A stretch of 64,000 nucleotides of DNA from Alteromonadaceae bacterium (GCA_013393545.1 JABXHG010000001.1:1-64000); one strand, 5' to 3'. Counted from the first letter of the stretch, positions 11,022 to 19,334 are shown. Program-made: numbers and translations. The notes: generated by a model not told the origin, from the letters alone.

Positions 11022-11050
11022 AAAAAAGGGCAGCCTGGCTGCCCTTTTTG
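11022..11050. terminator. Bidirectional intrinsic terminator between convergent genes
   Basis: An A-run, then the stem GGGCAGCC/GGCTGCCC with almost no loop, then a T-run. It has the intrinsic terminator signature on both strands and sits exactly between the convergent DUF481 and TudS-DUF1722 genes. Confidence 0.9.
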
Positions 11051-11069
11051 CTGTTCGGTGATTAATCCG

Positions 11070-12029
11070 TTAAACGTTGTTACGAAGCCCCAGCTCATCC
11101 GGGTAGGGTGTCAGGTATTTCTGGCTGGTCAGGTAATCCGCCGGCTCCTTACGCTGAGCCAGGCGTAGCAGCGTCATCGGCACTACCAACGGCACCTCCT
11201 CCCGGCGATAGGCTTCAATCTGCTCGAGCAGCACGGATTTCTCCTCCGAAGACATGCTGTCCTTCAGGTAACCCAGAAGATGCTGCATGGCGTTCACATG
11301 CGAGCCCCGGCTCACCCTCTGGCTCATGGCTTCCATGAACAGGTGAATATAACGGTCGGCAATCTGCTCCAGCGGCTCCGATTTCAGATCCGCCAGCAGT
11401 GGCCCGAGTTGGCGATAGATCTTCTCCGAGTGGGCCATCAGCGTGAACTTGTGGCGGGTGTGGAACTCAATCAGCGCCTGCTTGCTCAGATTCTCACCCG
11501 CGACGTTCTGCAGCCAGTCGTCATAGGCAAACACCCGCTCGATAAAATTCTCCCGCAGCATACTGTCGTTCAGCCGGCCCTCTTCTTCCACCGGCATCAG
11601 CGGATAAGCTTCCATCAACGCCTCGGCAAACAGCCCCACGCCGGAGCTGTCGATGTGGTTGCCCTTCTCCGTGTACACTTTCACCCGCTCCATGCCACAG
11701 GTCGGCGATTTCTTCATCAGGATGTAACCGCGCAGGTTGCCCAGCGTCGGCAGCACCTCGTCAATAAATCCGCGCATTTCGTCGGTATGGTCGGCGTTAC
11801 CGCTGGTTTGGATCAGGCGCATGCCTTCAGGATACTTGCGCAGGTGAATGGTTGGCCGGGGCACGCCCAGACCAGCCTCCAGTTCCGGGCAGATTGGTCG
11901 AAATTCAAAGTGTTTCGCCAGCACTTGCGTGCAATAGCGTGAGTGCTTGTGGCCACCATCGTGGCGAACTTCCTTGCCCAGCAAACAGGTGCTGATGCCT
12001 ACAGGGATACCGGTCACAGAGTTCTCCAA
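11070..12029 (-). CDS. DUF523 (TudS-like desulfidase) fused to DUF1722 (YbgA)
   Basis: A 319-residue two-domain protein. Residues 1 to about 150 are DUF523/TudS: Cys15 (STCLLG), Cys47 (PICPE) and Cys111 (SPTCG) match the three ligands of the [4Fe-4S] cluster used by TudS thiouracil desulfidases. Residues about 185-310 are DUF1722 (FHTRHKFTLMAHS), the YbgA domain often found beside photolyase genes. Whether this fusion desulfurates damaged or thiolated nucleobases is inference from TudS. No photolyase gene is adjacent here. A dispersed palindromic repeat occupies the upstream region. Confidence 0.85.
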   Translation of the reverse strand: MENSVTGIPVGISTCLLGKEVRHDGGHKHSRYCTQVLAKHFEFRPICPELEAGLGVPRPTIHLRKYPEGMRLIQTSGNADHTDEMRGFIDEVLPTLGNLRGYILMKKSPTCGMERVKVYTEKGNHIDSSGVGLFAEALMEAYPLMPVEEEGRLNDSMLRENFIERVFAYDDWLQNVAGENLSKQALIEFHTRHKFTLMAHSEKIYRQLGPLLADLKSEPLEQIADRYIHLFMEAMSQRVSRGSHVNAMQHLLGYLKDSMSSEEKSVLLEQIEAYRREEVPLVVPMTLLRLAQRKEPADYLTSQKYLTPYPDELGLRNNV

Positions 12030-12061
12030 ATCACATAAGCGGCATAATCAGGATCAGGGAA

Positions 12062-12241
12062 GGTGTGGGTACGCTTTCCAAAAATTTTGAAGGCCATGGA
12101 TGGCCTGAAATAAGCGCACATGGGCTAAGCAAACGTTTTAGAAGCGAAGCTTCCCGTGCCGCTTAGCGACAGCAATCTATGATTGCTGGCCGGACCCGCT
12201 TGCGGGTGCTTGTAGCGGTTTTTGGAAAGCACACCCAAACC
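12062..12241. repeat. Palindrome-ended intergenic repeat, copy B
   Basis: About 180 bp with imperfect 23-bp terminal inverted repeats (12062-12084 and 12219-12241), each ending in CTTTCCAAAAA toward the inside. Read on the minus strand it shares the core segments CCGCTACRAGCAC, TTGTGCGCTT-like and GGCCATCC(A/C)TGGCCTTC with the element at 59897-60006. Compared with that copy it carries about 70 extra internal bases containing small hairpins. It fills the gap between two minus-strand genes. No coding potential is seen. Confidence 0.75.
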
Positions 12242-12281
12242 TTGCCGTCTGATTACCTTACGTGACTTCAGTGTAAAACGA

Positions 12282-14537
12282 TTAACCTTTAGTGCCCAGC
12301 CACGACAGCCGCTCGGCCTGCCTGCGTTTTTCATGGGCGGCCAAAGTGGTGGCATAAATGCTACGAACATCCCTCGCAAATTGTTCCACCGAATAATCCG
12401 CCGCGAAATCCCGCGCCTTGTCGGAGAGTTGATCGCGCAGGCTGTCGTTTTCCAGCAGCTGCCGGGCGCGGGCCAGCCACTGGCTCTGGTTCTCCGGAGT
12501 CTTGAAGCCGTTATAGCCATCGCGAACCACATCCTCGATGCCACTGGAACGCACGGCCACCACCGGCAGCCCGGCCGACATGGCTTCCAGGATCACCATG
12601 CCCTGGGTTTCGGATTTCGAGGCAAACAGGAAGGCGTCGCCCAGGTTGTACCACAGGGCCATGTCCTCCGGTTTCACCGGCCCGACCAGCTGGAAATGGT
12701 CGGTCAGCTCCAGCGCTTCGATTTTGCCCTGCAATCGGTCTCGCTGGTGGCCATCGCCGATCATCAGAAAACGGAAGGGCGCATCGGTTTCCCGGCGCAG
12801 TTTGTCGATGGCTTCGATCATGAAATCGATGTTTTTCTCGTTCGACAGCCTGGACACGCTGACAAACACCTTCTCATTGGTCAGGCCCAGTTGCTGGCGC
12901 AGTTTTTCGACCTCGGCCGGCTGTACCGCCTGGAATCGCTCGTATTCAATGCCGGTGGGCTGCACGAAGGTGGGGGTGGTGACCCCGATCATGCGCAGAT
13001 ATTCCTCGGTGGAATAGGTGGGCACAATCACGCCGTCACACCGGTTGGCGAAGTGCTTGATCAGCGCATGGGAAATCAGGTTACGAAACAGCATGCCGGG
13101 CAGCGGCACAAAATGGGCGTAGTGCTCCAGCCGAGTGTGGTAGGTGTACACGGCGGGAATTTTCAGGCACCGGGCAATGAAAAGCCCCAGGCTGCCGAGC
13201 CAGAACGGATGGTGCAGGTGCACGATGTCCGGACGGAAGCAGCGCACCCGTTTGCGAACCCGGCGCAAGAAAATATTGGCCACCCGGAATTCCCGGTTCG
13301 AGCCCATGGCCACCAGTGAGGGCACCCGCAACACATTGGCTTCCTGCTCCGGCTGGTCCTTGTAGCGGGGGGCAACCACCACAACGGTATCTTTCAGGGT
13401 TTCCAGGCCCCGGCGCAGCCGTTCAATGGAAATGGGCACGCCGCCGATAAAGGGCAGATAGTTGTTGGTGAACATGGCCACCCGCAAGGGCTTTTCCAGC
13501 CAGGGGGTAGGGTCCAGGTCGTAATCCGGGTAATAATTCTTGCCGACAAAAATCAGCTGGTAAAGCTTGATGGTGATCGCCAAAAACACCGTGAGAATCA
13601 GGATGAAATTGACAAAACCGGTGTAAAACAGCGAATAAACGAAGAACCAGGCCGCCTCTAGCTTTTCCAATACCGGATGCTGGCCGACATCGAGCCGCTG
13701 CATCTGATGGCTGATTTCCCCATCCGGAGAGACCCGCACATCGACGTAATGGTAAAAGCTGCGATCGGTATTCAGTACCAGCCCTCCGGCACCACCGGTG
13801 GTGATGAAGTTTGTATCGGCGAGGGTTTGCTGGTCATACAGCGCCTGGTTGGCGGAAAACACCAGATCAATATCCCGCGTTTTAACCACGTCCATCAGTG
13901 CATTCCGGAACGCTTCGGGTTGCAGGTAATCCTCTTCGTCAGCGAACAGCGCTTCATTGGACGGTTTTACCGGCGGGTGGCCGACAAACAGAATGCGGGC
14001 GTTGCTGGTGTCCTGGTTGAGCGTGTCTTTGAGCCAGCGGATCTGCCATTGCCAGGGCGTTTTGCCGGTGCTGTCGAGGAAAATCAGGCGAGTATTGCCG
14101 GTGCGTACACTGTAGAAATGAGGGCCGAAATGGTCATAGAACCGAAAACTGCCAAAATCGTCATATTCATTGGGGCCGAATGTCAGCAGATAGGGTAATT
14201 CCAGACGCTGTAACGTCCCGTAAAGTGCCCGATACTTGTCCTCCCCGCCGCCACTGACCGCATTGCCCGCAGACACCAAAAAATCCAGATTGGCCTTGTT
14301 GAGCTCCGGAATAATACGACGCTCGAAAATGCCCACCGAATTATTGATGTTGCCGACCACGGCAAAACGAATGTCGCTGCCGGGTGGGGTGTTGGTGTGA
14401 ATACGCTCGACCTGTTCGGTGTGCAGGGCCTTGAAGTCTTCCTTGACGAAATTCAGGTACAGCTTGTAGCCGACCAGAAAGGCAATGATCAGCAGGCAGA
14501 GGTAAAACATTAATTTCAGTGGCTTGCTTCTGATCAT
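12282..14537 (-). CDS. Membrane-anchored pseudo-metallophosphoesterase fused to a GT4 glycosyltransferase
   Basis: A 751-residue protein. A transmembrane anchor spans residues 9-27. A calcineurin-like phosphoesterase fold covers about 55-285, and a second membrane segment lies near 296-325. A group 1/GT-B glycosyltransferase follows from about 350 (GGVPISIERL, HLHHPF, a donor-side SETQGMVILEAMSAG loop near 640). In the first domain the metal-ligand motifs are degraded: GDxH reads GNIN (62-65), the GD pair reads GN (91-92) and GNHE reads GPNE (121-124), while GHPP persists. The glycosyltransferase motifs look intact. The ATG overlaps the stop of the upstream flippase-like gene (TGATG), so the two are translationally coupled and probably work on one lipid-linked or exported glycan. 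The sugar is unknown. Confidence 0.85.
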   Translation of the reverse strand: MIRSKPLKLMFYLCLLIIAFLVGYKLYLNFVKEDFKALHTEQVERIHTNTPPGSDIRFAVVGNINNSVGIFERRIIPELNKANLDFLVSAGNAVSGGGEDKYRALYGTLQRLELPYLLTFGPNEYDDFGSFRFYDHFGPHFYSVRTGNTRLIFLDSTGKTPWQWQIRWLKDTLNQDTSNARILFVGHPPVKPSNEALFADEEDYLQPEAFRNALMDVVKTRDIDLVFSANQALYDQQTLADTNFITTGGAGGLVLNTDRSFYHYVDVRVSPDGEISHQMQRLDVGQHPVLEKLEAAWFFVYSLFYTGFVNFILILTVFLAITIKLYQLIFVGKNYYPDYDLDPTPWLEKPLRVAMFTNNYLPFIGGVPISIERLRRGLETLKDTVVVVAPRYKDQPEQEANVLRVPSLVAMGSNREFRVANIFLRRVRKRVRCFRPDIVHLHHPFWLGSLGLFIARCLKIPAVYTYHTRLEHYAHFVPLPGMLFRNLISHALIKHFANRCDGVIVPTYSTEEYLRMIGVTTPTFVQPTGIEYERFQAVQPAEVEKLRQQLGLTNEKVFVSVSRLSNEKNIDFMIEAIDKLRRETDAPFRFLMIGDGHQRDRLQGKIEALELTDHFQLVGPVKPEDMALWYNLGDAFLFASKSETQGMVILEAMSAGLPVVAVRSSGIEDVVRDGYNGFKTPENQSQWLARARQLLENDSLRDQLSDKARDFAADYSVEQFARDVRSIYATTLAAHEKRRQAERLSWLGTKG

Positions 14538-15592
14538 CAGGTGTCCCGGTGGTTTTTGATCAGTTCCCGTTGCATGACAACCAGGCCGATTAACATGCCC
14601 AAGTAAATGGTGATGAAGCGCCAGGCAATGGTCACCAGAACCAGGTGGTTTCCGGTTAGTATGTCACGGAAAAAACCACCAAACACGCCTTCGGAAATGC
14701 CCGAGGCGCCCGGCGTGGGCGAGAAATACATGATGAAGGTGGTGACCACCAGCAGCCCCAGCGTCATCAGGTAATTCACCTCATAGCCCAGGCCGTGAAT
14801 CAGCAACGCCGGGAAGCTGAACAGGCTGAGCAGAAACAGGGCGGTAAAAAGCACCGAAAGCAGCACGTACCGACGTTCGCCCTTCAGGTAATCGGTAAAG
14901 CTCTCGGAAAAACGCAGCATCTCCCGGCGCAACTTGAATTGCCAGCGGTCGTGTCGGCAGCCATTGATCAGGTGAGCTTTTCTCAGGCCGGCAACAATGC
15001 TGCTCAGGGGAGCGATCAGCCAGCGGGTTTTAAATAGTAATGTCAGGAAAAAGCCCAGGTACAAGGTGACAAACACCGCCAGGGCCGTGACGATTCCCGA
15101 GGACCAGATGTCGCCATCCAGTGCTCGCAGGGTCAATAGAAACACGGGTGTGAGTGAGAAAATAAAGATCACTGCCAGAACTGTTCGGATAGTGGTGGCG
15201 GCCGTCGCCCGGGCAACCGGTACACCATTACGGGTGAGATACCAGATCTGGGCAAAACCACCGCCGGTCGCCATGGGAGTGATATTGGAGAAAAACAGAT
15301 TAATGAAAACCAGTTTGAAAATGCTCGGCAGTGGCAACCGGTGACCCAGCGCCCTAAGCGTGTAGTAAAGCCGTAGGCCGTCGGAAATAAAATACACCGC
15401 CAGCAGCGCAACCACCGCCGCCAACAAGCCCGGGCTCAACAGCCGGGTGTCGAACTGAAAACTTCGCCCGGCAAAGCGGTCGTATACGGCCCAGAGACCG
15501 GCACCAGTCAGCAACAGAAACAGTACACCGAAAGCCAGCAGGCGTTTGCTGGAAGCCTGTTGCTGATAGCTGTCTTCGGTGTCTTCTGCCAT
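14537..15592 (-). CDS. Lysylphosphatidylglycerol synthase TM-region/UPF0104 family membrane protein
   Basis: A 351-residue polytopic protein with about eight hydrophobic helices, with the PF03706 signature around SPTPGASGISEGVFG near residue 295 and ITPMATGGGFAQI near residue 105. Members include the flippase half of MprF and AglD-type proteins linked to lipid-glycan transfer. No catalytic LPG synthase domain follows, so this is the membrane part only. It is the first gene of a two-gene operon with the glycosyltransferase fusion, overlapping it by one base, which suggests a flippase or lipid-carrier role in the same pathway (inference). GGAG precedes the ATG. Confidence 0.85.
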   Translation of the reverse strand: MAEDTEDSYQQQASSKRLLAFGVLFLLLTGAGLWAVYDRFAGRSFQFDTRLLSPGLLAAVVALLAVYFISDGLRLYYTLRALGHRLPLPSIFKLVFINLFFSNITPMATGGGFAQIWYLTRNGVPVARATAATTIRTVLAVIFIFSLTPVFLLTLRALDGDIWSSGIVTALAVFVTLYLGFFLTLLFKTRWLIAPLSSIVAGLRKAHLINGCRHDRWQFKLRREMLRFSESFTDYLKGERRYVLLSVLFTALFLLSLFSFPALLIHGLGYEVNYLMTLGLLVVTTFIMYFSPTPGASGISEGVFGGFFRDILTGNHLVLVTIAWRFITIYLGMLIGLVVMQRELIKNHRDT

Positions 15593-15733
15593 GCGAACTC
15601 CGTTTTTCAGGGGGGCGGCAGTTTACCCGCTGCGGTCGGAGGGTTGAACCGCGCCGGGCGTTACAGGCTTGAAATTTTTTCTCAGGACGCGCACAAATAG
15701 TAGCTGAATCCTCGAACAACAAGGTAAATCGAC

Positions 15734-16282
15734 ATGCCCAAGCATTTTGAACAGGCGCCGGGCCTTCACGAAGACCCGGTACCGGAGACCGAAGGATACG
15801 TGTTCAATCAGACCATGATGCGCATCAAAGAGCCTGAGCGCTCCATGGATTTTTACACGCGAGTGCTGGGTATGCGCCTGATACGCAAGCTGGACTTCCC
15901 GGAAATGAAATTCACCCTGTATTTTCTGGGTTACCTGGATGACCGGCAGGCGCAAACCGTTCCCTCGGATGACGCCCACCGCACCACCTATATTTTCGGT
16001 CGTGAAGCCATGCTGGAGCTGACCCACAACTGGGGCACCGAAAACGATCCGGAGTTCAGTTACCACAACGGCAATGATGAACCTCAGGGGTTCGGCCACA
16101 TTGGCATTGCGGTACCGGATGTCTATGCCGCTTGTGACCGTTTTGAAGAGCTGGGCGTGGACTTCGTGAAAAAGCCTGATGACGGCAAGATGAAAGGCCT
16201 GGCCTTCATCAAGGACCCGGACGGTTACTGGGTCGAGATCCTGCAGCCCAACATGCTGGAAAAGCAGCGTAAAGACAGCTGA
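15734..16282 (+). CDS. gloA: Lactoylglutathione lyase (glyoxalase I)
   Basis: A 182-residue cytosolic enzyme that converts the methylglyoxal-glutathione hemithioacetal to S-lactoylglutathione. Metal ligands are recognisable: Gln26 (FNQTMMRIK), the Glu of [10 protein letters not shown], the His of GFGHIGIAV and the Glu of YWVEILQP. The N-terminal extension and the overall length fit the longer, Zn-dependent class found in Pseudomonas GloA3 and eukaryotes rather than the roughly 135-residue Ni class. AAGGT lies upstream of the ATG. It is monocistronic, divergent from the flippase-like gene. Confidence 0.93.
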   Translation: MPKHFEQAPGLHEDPVPETEGYVFNQTMMRIKEPERSMDFYTRVLGMRLIRKLDFPEMKFTLYFLGYLDDRQAQTVPSDDAHRTTYIFGREAMLELTHNWGTENDPEFSYHNGNDEPQGFGHIGIAVPDVYAACDRFEELGVDFVKKPDDGKMKGLAFIKDPDGYWVEILQPNMLEKQRKDS

Positions 16283-16289
16283 TTGGTCA

Positions 16290-16307
16290 GGGAGCTCAGA
16301 GGCTCCC
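16290..16307 (+). terminator. Hairpin after gloA
   Basis: A GGGAGC/GCTCCC stem with a 6-base loop begins seven bases after the gloA stop. Only a short T-rich stretch follows, so this is a weak candidate, lying between convergent genes. Confidence 0.35.
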
Positions 16308-16336
16308 AGGTTTCAGTGTTTGTATGGCGCCCGGCA

Positions 16337-17281
16337 TCAGCTTTCCTCGCTAGTGCCTGGCGTTTTGCCGTAACGGGAGGCGATAATCACGGCAACGGTG
16401 AGAATGACCGCGCCCAGAATGCCGGTTGGCCCCAGCACCTCGCCCAGAATCATCCACGCCAGCAAGGCCACGAACAGCGGCTCCAGCGTTACGATAATGC
16501 TGGAAAGGGTGGCCGGTGTGTTCTGCATGCCCTTGAAGAACAGCAGGTAGCCCAGGCAGGTGGGCACAACACCAATGTATGCCACCATTAACCAGTGGTG
16601 GGCGCCCATAGTGTTCAATCCCTCAAAACCACCGCTGAACGCGACGACGGGCAAAAGAATCAGTGCTGCGGTAAAGAAACAGATAAACGCGGTGGTAAAC
16701 ACTGGCATGCCGGCTGAATTATAACGACTGGTGAGTGTGAAGCCGGTGTAGACTGCAGCCGCCAGCAGAGCCATCAGAATACCTGCGATTCTTAGTGAAC
16801 CGGCTGTCTCCATGTCGCTGACTACCAGCATGCTGGTGCCAATGATGGCAGCGATGGCCGAAAGTACGGTCAGCAGGCCCGGCTTTTCGCCCAGCAACGG
16901 CGCGGCAAGAATGGCCACCAGTACCGGGGGCAGACACAGGGAAATCAGGGTGGCGATACCGGCGCCGGTCAGATCCACGGCGAGCAGGTAACTGCCCTGA
17001 TAAAACGCCTGAAACAGGCCCATGGCGGCCAGCGGTAACAGCGTTTTTAGATTCAGGGTTCGCAGAGAACTACCGGGTACAGGCTGGCCGGGATTGGCGG
17101 CCTGCAGCTGTTTTTGCTCCCGACGCATCAAGAGCCAAAAAAAAGGCATGGCCACCAGCAAACGCAGCAAGGCCAGAGTGATGGCCTGCAGATCGGAGCC
17201 AGTAAAAAGGAACTTGGCAACAATGCCGGTAGTGGCCCATAACAGTGCGGCCAAAGCAATGAGGAATGCGCCTTGAATCAT
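16337..17281 (-). CDS. EamA/DMT superfamily transporter
   Basis: A protein of about 314 residues with ten hydrophobic helices arranged as two EamA repeats (ALLWATTGIVAKF near the start of the first, YIGVVPTCLGYLLFF in the second). The family exports amino acids, metabolites or small organics across the inner membrane; substrate cannot be told from sequence. ATG 17281 (MIQGAF) is preferred over the TTG five codons upstream because the first helix begins directly after it. Neither has a good ribosome binding site. It is convergent with gloA. Confidence 0.85.
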   Translation of the reverse strand: MIQGAFLIALAALLWATTGIVAKFLFTGSDLQAITLALLRLLVAMPFFWLLMRREQKQLQAANPGQPVPGSSLRTLNLKTLLPLAAMGLFQAFYQGSYLLAVDLTGAGIATLISLCLPPVLVAILAAPLLGEKPGLLTVLSAIAAIIGTSMLVVSDMETAGSLRIAGILMALLAAAVYTGFTLTSRYNSAGMPVFTTAFICFFTAALILLPVVAFSGGFEGLNTMGAHHWLMVAYIGVVPTCLGYLLFFKGMQNTPATLSSIIVTLEPLFVALLAWMILGEVLGPTGILGAVILTVAVIIASRYGKTPGTSEES

Positions 17282-17360
17282 CGGATTTGCCAGCAAGCTA
17301 ATGAATTGAGCGAACAGGCAAGACTAACAGCGCCAGGCGCGCGGCGCTATAGGGAAAGAA

Positions 17361-17379
17361 CGGGGCGCCCGGCGCCCCG
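17361..17379 (-). terminator. Intrinsic terminator of comEA
   Basis: On the minus strand a stem CGGGGCGC/GCGCCCCG with a 3-base loop is followed by TTCTTTCC. It lies 12 bases past the comEA stop codon. Confidence 0.75.
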
Positions 17380-17390
17380 CAACAGCAGAG

Positions 17391-17663
17391 TTATTTAACC
17401 GCCATTCGCTCGGCATTTTTCTCTACCGTGCGTGCACCTATCCCCTTTACTTCAGACAGCTGCTCTACGCTTTCAAACGGGCCGTTGGCATCGCGATAGG
17501 TCACGATGGCCTCGGCTTTGGCCTCACCAATACCGTTGAGGGACGTCAAAGCCATGGCATCTGCTGTATTAATGTTCACGGCAGCGGGTTCTTCCGCCCA
17601 AACGGGGTTCATGGCGAGGGAGAAAAGCAGAACCAGAGTAGCCAGAATGGATTGTTTTTTCAT
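17391..17663 (-). CDS. comEA: ComEA-type helix-hairpin-helix DNA-binding protein
   Basis: A 90-residue protein with a signal peptide (1-23, cleavage after VWA) and one HhH pair: VNINTADAMALTSLNGIG and VEQLSEVKGIGARTVEKN. This short single-domain ComEA form in gammaproteobacteria binds double-stranded DNA in the periplasm during transformation uptake (known for the family; competence of this organism is not shown). CAGGAG lies six bases before the ATG. The 300 bases upstream carry an Rsm/Csr-like RNA element on the same strand, so this gene may have a long CsrA-binding leader or simply lie downstream of an independent sRNA gene. Confidence 0.88.
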   Translation of the reverse strand: MKKQSILATLVLLFSLAMNPVWAEEPAAVNINTADAMALTSLNGIGEAKAEAIVTYRDANGPFESVEQLSEVKGIGARTVEKNAERMAVK

Positions 17664-17769
17664 GGGTAACTCCTGAAAACAAATGCATTTGTTGGAAGTC
17701 AGCCGGGAGGCCAGTTGGCCGGAAAGCGGTCAGAACATCTGCAGGAGTGATTTTCGGAGAGAGGTGGAA

Positions 17770-17966
17770 GGCGAAAACACAGAGAACCACGTTCCTTGTG
17801 GTGTCGCCATTCCGTGATCGCCCTCTGGCCTGATCCTTCAGGCATCGCGTGTTCCCGTGCGCGTCATCCCTGTGTTCTTCCCTGTAGCCCTGGTCCGTTG
17901 GACAACCTCGTTTGTGAAGTCGTCGTCCCTGAGCCGGCATTCCGTGCGGCTTGCCATCCCTGACAG
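17770..17966 (-). ncRNA. Candidate Rsm/Csr-type sRNA (CsrA/RsmA-sequestering) or CsrA-binding leader
   Basis: On the minus strand ten GGA motifs occur within about 165 bases (5' ends of the complementary TCC at 17957, 17941, 17926, 17894, 17879, 17867, 17853, 17834, 17811 and 17793). Eight have the flank CAnGGA, the CsrA/RsmA consensus. Several sit in loops of small hairpins: GCCG/CGGC around CACGGAATG, CGCG/CGCG around CACGGGAACA, GCCTGA/TCAGGC around AGGA, ACCAC/GTGGT around AAGGAAC. A promoter (-10 TACACT at 17977-17972) and a GacA-type box at 18021-18038 precede it at the spacing typical of rsm genes. The 3' end is unclear because no strong intrinsic terminator follows; ends are approximate. 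Spacing, loop placement and promoter all fit RsmX/Y/Z. Confidence 0.72.
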
Positions 17967-17971
17967 TTTTA

Positions 17972-17977
17972 AGTGTA
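17972..17977 (-). promoter_or_regulatory. -10 box of the candidate Rsm sRNA
   Basis: TACACT on the minus strand, with CTGGCA 17 bases upstream as a possible weak -35, as expected for an activator-dependent promoter. The predicted start near 17965 places the first CAGGGATGG motif right at the 5' end of the transcript. Confidence 0.5.
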
Positions 17978-18020
17978 CAGCAGTTAATCTGGCCTGCCAG
18001 AAGACATTGTCGTTGGTTTT

Positions 18021-18038
18021 TGTAGGAGATTGCTTACG
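18021..18038 (-). promoter_or_regulatory. GacA-type upstream activating sequence
   Basis: Minus-strand CGTAAG-N6-CCTACA matches the GacA box TGTAAG-N6-CTTACA at 10 of 12 fixed positions. Its centre is about 64 bases upstream of the predicted sRNA start, the spacing known for rsmY/rsmZ promoters. It suggests control by the GacS/GacA (BarA/UvrY) two-component system. Confidence 0.65.
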
Positions 18039-18162
18039 TGGGTGTAGGTTGGGTGTTTTGTGGCGGATCTACAGGCGGTGTGCTTGTCGAAGGAGAGAAG
18101 GATCGGGTTTCTATTTTGGAAACTCTGTGCTATGGTTTCAAAAAAAGAAACAAGGAAGTTTT

Positions 18163-18474
18163 GTGCACATAATTTCGAGGAAGCCGTTCAATGATGCCGC
18201 CAAGCAGTTTCCCAATGATCGGGAGGCATTGGTGAATACCTACATCACATTGCGAAATGGGAGATTTGAAACGCCTGATCAGTTACGTCAGGTGTTCCCG
18301 TCATTGGACAATTTCAAATATCGCGATAAATGGTGGGTTATCGATATCGGCGGCAAAAATTTACGGATGATTGCCTTCATCGAATTCCGTGACAACCGCA
18401 TGTATGTGAAGCACATTTGCAGCCACGCCGAATACGACCGGCTGACTGACAAGTACCGTCGCAATAAGGAGTGA
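18163..18474 (+). CDS. higB: HigB-type mRNA interferase toxin
   Basis: A 103-residue toxin of the HigB/RelE superfamily (PF09907-like): starts MHIISRKPFNDAAKQFP, central FKYRDKWWVIDIGG, and the C-terminal basic catalytic strand VKHICSHAEYDRLT. HigB cleaves mRNA on the ribosome. GTG 18163 is chosen because AAGGA lies six bases upstream and the family starts here; the frame is open further back through AT-rich promoter sequence. An inverted repeat GAAAC/GTTTC at 18119-18139 in front of the gene is a plausible HigA operator. The toxin gene precedes the antitoxin, the usual higBA order. Confidence 0.9.
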   Translation: MHIISRKPFNDAAKQFPNDREALVNTYITLRNGRFETPDQLRQVFPSLDNFKYRDKWWVIDIGGKNLRMIAFIEFRDNRMYVKHICSHAEYDRLTDKYRRNKE

Positions 18475-18479
18475 GGCCT

Positions 18480-18896
18480 ATGTTATCGCCTGCTTTTGTT
18501 CAGATCAGAGACGCGCTGGCCCAAGTCCCTTTTGTGGCTCATATCGAGAATCAGGGCGACTACGAGCAAGCATTGGAGCTGATGGATCAGTTGGTGGACG
18601 ATTACGACACCAATAGGCCGTTAATTGAGATCCTCGCTGTCAGCATTGAACGTTGGGAAGATCAGGCCGCCGAATTTTCTGACTTCAATGCGGCTGTCGC
18701 TGAAACGGATACGGGAATTGCTCTTCTGAAAACCCTGATGGACCAATACGGTCTTGGAGTTGCTGACCTGCCGGAGTTGGGTTCAAAGGGCAACGTGAGC
18801 AAAATTCTCAATGGTGCTGAAGGAAAGAAGCTGACCCGCAAACATATGGAAGCTCTCGGCAAGCGGTTCGGGGTGTCTCCTGTACTGTTTTTCTGA
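18480..18896 (+). CDS. higA: HigA-type antitoxin with C-terminal XRE helix-turn-helix
   Basis: A 138-residue antitoxin. The acidic N-terminal half binds toxin. The C-terminal HTH (LPELGSKGNVSKILNGAEG) is of the long HigA class that pairs with this HigB type. ATG 18480 sits eight bases after GGAG and five bases after the higB stop; a GTG three codons upstream leaves no room for a binding site. It neutralises HigB and is expected to autorepress the operon. Both genes look intact, unlike the other two toxin-antitoxin remnants nearby. Confidence 0.88.
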   Translation: MLSPAFVQIRDALAQVPFVAHIENQGDYEQALELMDQLVDDYDTNRPLIEILAVSIERWEDQAAEFSDFNAAVAETDTGIALLKTLMDQYGLGVADLPELGSKGNVSKILNGAEGKKLTRKHMEALGKRFGVSPVLFF

Positions 18897-18933
18897 AGTC
18901 TTCCAGGGGAAAGCGGAACAAATCTAATTTCCT

Positions 18934-19186
18934 TCAGGTCCACGCACAGGCAAACGCCTGAACACAGCACCGAAACAGCTCGGCCGAGAAAAAACCGTGT
19001 TCGCCCGGCTGCTCAGCCACGAATAACTCACCACCGGATTCCCGGACGCCGCCCTCAATCATCAGGTTATCGCTCATCTCGAAGTCCTCAACCGCGTGGC
19101 CCATTTCATCCCGGTCGGTTCCGCCGACCCGCTCCCGGTTTCGCCGGCTGTCGAGAGTGAATCCGATGGCGGGTTTGCCATGGGGC
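18934..19186 (-). pseudogene. 3' fragment of a nucleoside 2-deoxyribosyltransferase gene (stub 1)
   Basis: The minus strand encodes about 84 residues in one open frame from HGKPAIGFTLDSRR to the stop, closely matching the C-terminal half of the intact gene at 23153-23704 (shared: GGTDRDEMGHAVEDF, MSDNLMIEGG, RESGG). The N-terminal half with the catalytic Glu and the start codon are missing. Homology also covers the stop codon and a few bases beyond it. Frame conservation suggests a recent duplication-truncation. Confidence 0.8.
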
Positions 19187-19334
19187 CTCTGAAAACGGAT
19201 GGAACCACTGAATCTTACCCGGCATTGAGTTGAATAGACCTGGCTTTCAGATCGGGTTTTTTCCTGTGCGCTACACTTCCAGACAACAGTTATCTTCTTA
19301 ACTGTCAGAGTGGGAGAGTCACAATGCCGGCCGC

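Noticed and set aside
12222..13319. A 365-codon plus-strand frame antisense to the glycosyltransferase fusion
   Set aside because: Overlaps a well-supported gene; no family features; typical GC-rich antisense frame.
17857..18162. N-terminal extension of the higB frame to give a 205-residue protein
   Set aside because: It would run through the sRNA promoter region; GTG 18163 has a good binding site and matches family length.
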